This document shows, piece after piece, positions 15,078 through 15,892 of a DNA stretch of 15,892 nucleotides. The position numbers and the translations under genes are program-made. How positions within the stretch are numbered: the first letter of the stretch is position 1; each line of letters opens with the position of its first letter. The DNA comes from Symbiodinium natans (taxonomy: Eukaryota > Sar > Dinophyceae > Suessiales > Symbiodiniaceae): contig CAJNDS010001591.1 of the NCBI GenBank assembly GCA_905221605.1, positions 759,540 to 775,431 of the forward strand, given 5' to 3'. The notes below the pieces were generated by a model. It did no database searches. It saw nothing but the letters and a program-made list of their open reading frames with translations, and had not been told where the DNA came from.

Positions 15078-15712
15078 GAATGTTTTTCTGTGGAAACCTA
15101 CCACAAATCATGTGCTGTCATGTGTTTTTCTGTGGAAACCTACCAAACGTCATGTGCTGTCATGTGTCTTTCTGTGGAAACCTACCAAACGTCATGTGCT
15201 GTCATGTGTCTTTCTGTGGAAACCTACCAAACGTCATATGCTGTCATGTGTCTTTCTGTGAAAGCAAAGCACACGTCATGTGACGATCTGTGCCAGTCAC
15301 AGAATGTCATGTGACACAAGAACTAGATCACATGACATTCTGTGACGACGCCCAAATCGTCACATGACAAACTGTGGCATCGAAAAACGTCATGTGACAC
15401 ATTGTGGCACACCAAACAAGACACATGACATACTGTGACCCAAAAAACACGTCACAGTATGTCATGTGACAGAAACCCGCACATCACATGACAAGCTGTG
15501 ACAACAACTGCACGTCATGTGTCTTTCTGTGGAAACCCGACACAAATCATGTGACGTCATGTGTCTTCAAAAAAAAGCCAAAAGAAAACATGTGACGTCA
15601 TGTGTCTTTCTGTGAAAAAGCAGAAAACGTCACATGTTGTCATGTGTCTTTCTGTGAAAAAGCAGAAAACGTCACATGTTGTCATGTGTCTTTCTGTGGA
15701 AAACAAGAAAAA
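15078..15712. repeat. CATGTG/CTGTG motif array with hairpins
   Basis: At 15078-15290, about five copies of a 42-bp unit combine GTCATGTG twice with TTTCTGTGGAAACC. Since 42 is 14 codons, a repeating MFFCGNLP-like frame appears; it is not called coding. From 15290 to 15480 the same two words appear in both orientations. They form two perfect 18-bp-arm hairpins: 15297-15314 with 15328-15345 (TCACAGAATGTCATGTGA arm), and 15422-15439 with 15451-15468. From 15480 to 15712 direct copies resume with AAAAAGCAGAAAACGTCACA-type spacers. Confidence 0.88.
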
Positions 15713-15713
15713 A

Positions 15714-15870
15714 AGCATTTAGGGTTTAAGCTTTAGGGTTTAAGGTTTAGGGTTTAGGGTTTAGGGTTTAAGGTTTAGGGTTTAGGGTTTATGGATTAGG
15801 GTTTAGGGCTTAGGGTTTAGGGTTCAGAGTTTAGGGTTTAAGATTTAGGGTTTGGGGTTTAGGGTTTAAG
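15714..15870 (+). repeat. TTTAGGG telomere-type array at the right edge
   Basis: TTTAGGG heptamers with TTTAAGG, TTTATGG and TTCAGAG variants, in the same orientation as the 14831-15030 array. Confidence 0.92.
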
Positions 15871-15876
15871 ACACAA

Positions 15877-15892
15877 CCCCCCCCCCCCCCCC
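15877..15892. repeat. Terminal poly-C run
   Basis: Sixteen consecutive C close the window after ACACAA. This may be a sequencing or assembly end artefact or a genuine homopolymer. Confidence 0.9.

Noticed and set aside
15080-15314. Cys-rich 14-residue repeat peptide (FFCGNLPNVMCCHV)
   Set aside because: It is a by-product of the 42-bp DNA unit and breaks down as soon as the array changes orientation.

Overview
This is eukaryotic nuclear DNA, most likely from a dinoflagellate (confidence about 0.75; Symbiodiniaceae-like is a guess). Four things point there. The telomere-type repeat is TTTAGGG. Coding islands are GC-rich, dominated by AAG, GAG, CTG and GTG codons, and sit in AT-rich satellite DNA. 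One gene can be read only as many tiny exons. Its introns begin GA or GC, end AG and are followed by G, which is the known dinoflagellate splice pattern. Telomere-type arrays, stacked satellites and a terminal poly-C run at 15877-15892 suggest a subtelomeric or hard-to-assemble contig end.

Layout. 1-1010: purine/pyrimidine low-complexity DNA with GA and GGAA microsatellites. 1010-1530: AT-rich DNA passing into an old degenerate repeat. 1530-2760: array of a 40-bp unit, with the same old repeat reappearing at 2840-2955. 3045-3800: GGCGCTTAGGAGCTTAGG/TTTAGGG array. 3800-6712: 234-bp foldback satellite interrupted by a GC-rich multi-hairpin island (4084-4290). 6771-6906: 8-bp microsatellite. 6922-7175: CTTGA-rich foldback DNA. 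7408-8379: an intron-free ORF for a lysine-rich protein of 323 aa. 8549-8595: short interstitial telomere repeat. 8716-11409: a noncoding 2.7-kb segment bounded by 27/28-bp inverted repeats, holding a duplicated giant palindrome array and a 93-bp telomere-like array. 11411-11855: microsatellites. 11859-14677: a 2.8-kb segment bounded by exact 22-bp inverted repeats and carrying a multi-exon gene. 14831-15075 and 15714-15870: TTTAGGG arrays flanking a CATGTG/CTGTG motif array that includes two perfect 18-bp hairpins.

The most notable system is the 11859-14677 element. It has transposon-like ends and a gene of about 12 exons encoding a Trp/Gln/Gly-rich protein with a Cys/His-rich C-terminus. 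It also carries 22 copies of a 14-nt hairpin (6-bp arms around GA), all in one orientation. Under the exon model every copy falls in UTR or intron. The arms vary (TGT/ACA, TGA/TCA, TGC/GCA, GGT/ACC) but nearly always with the matching change in the other arm. Several introns are flanked by 6-8 bp direct repeats, as expected for introns created by insertion (introner-like elements). No transposase was seen. No rRNA, tRNA, CRISPR array or bacterial-type operon was found.
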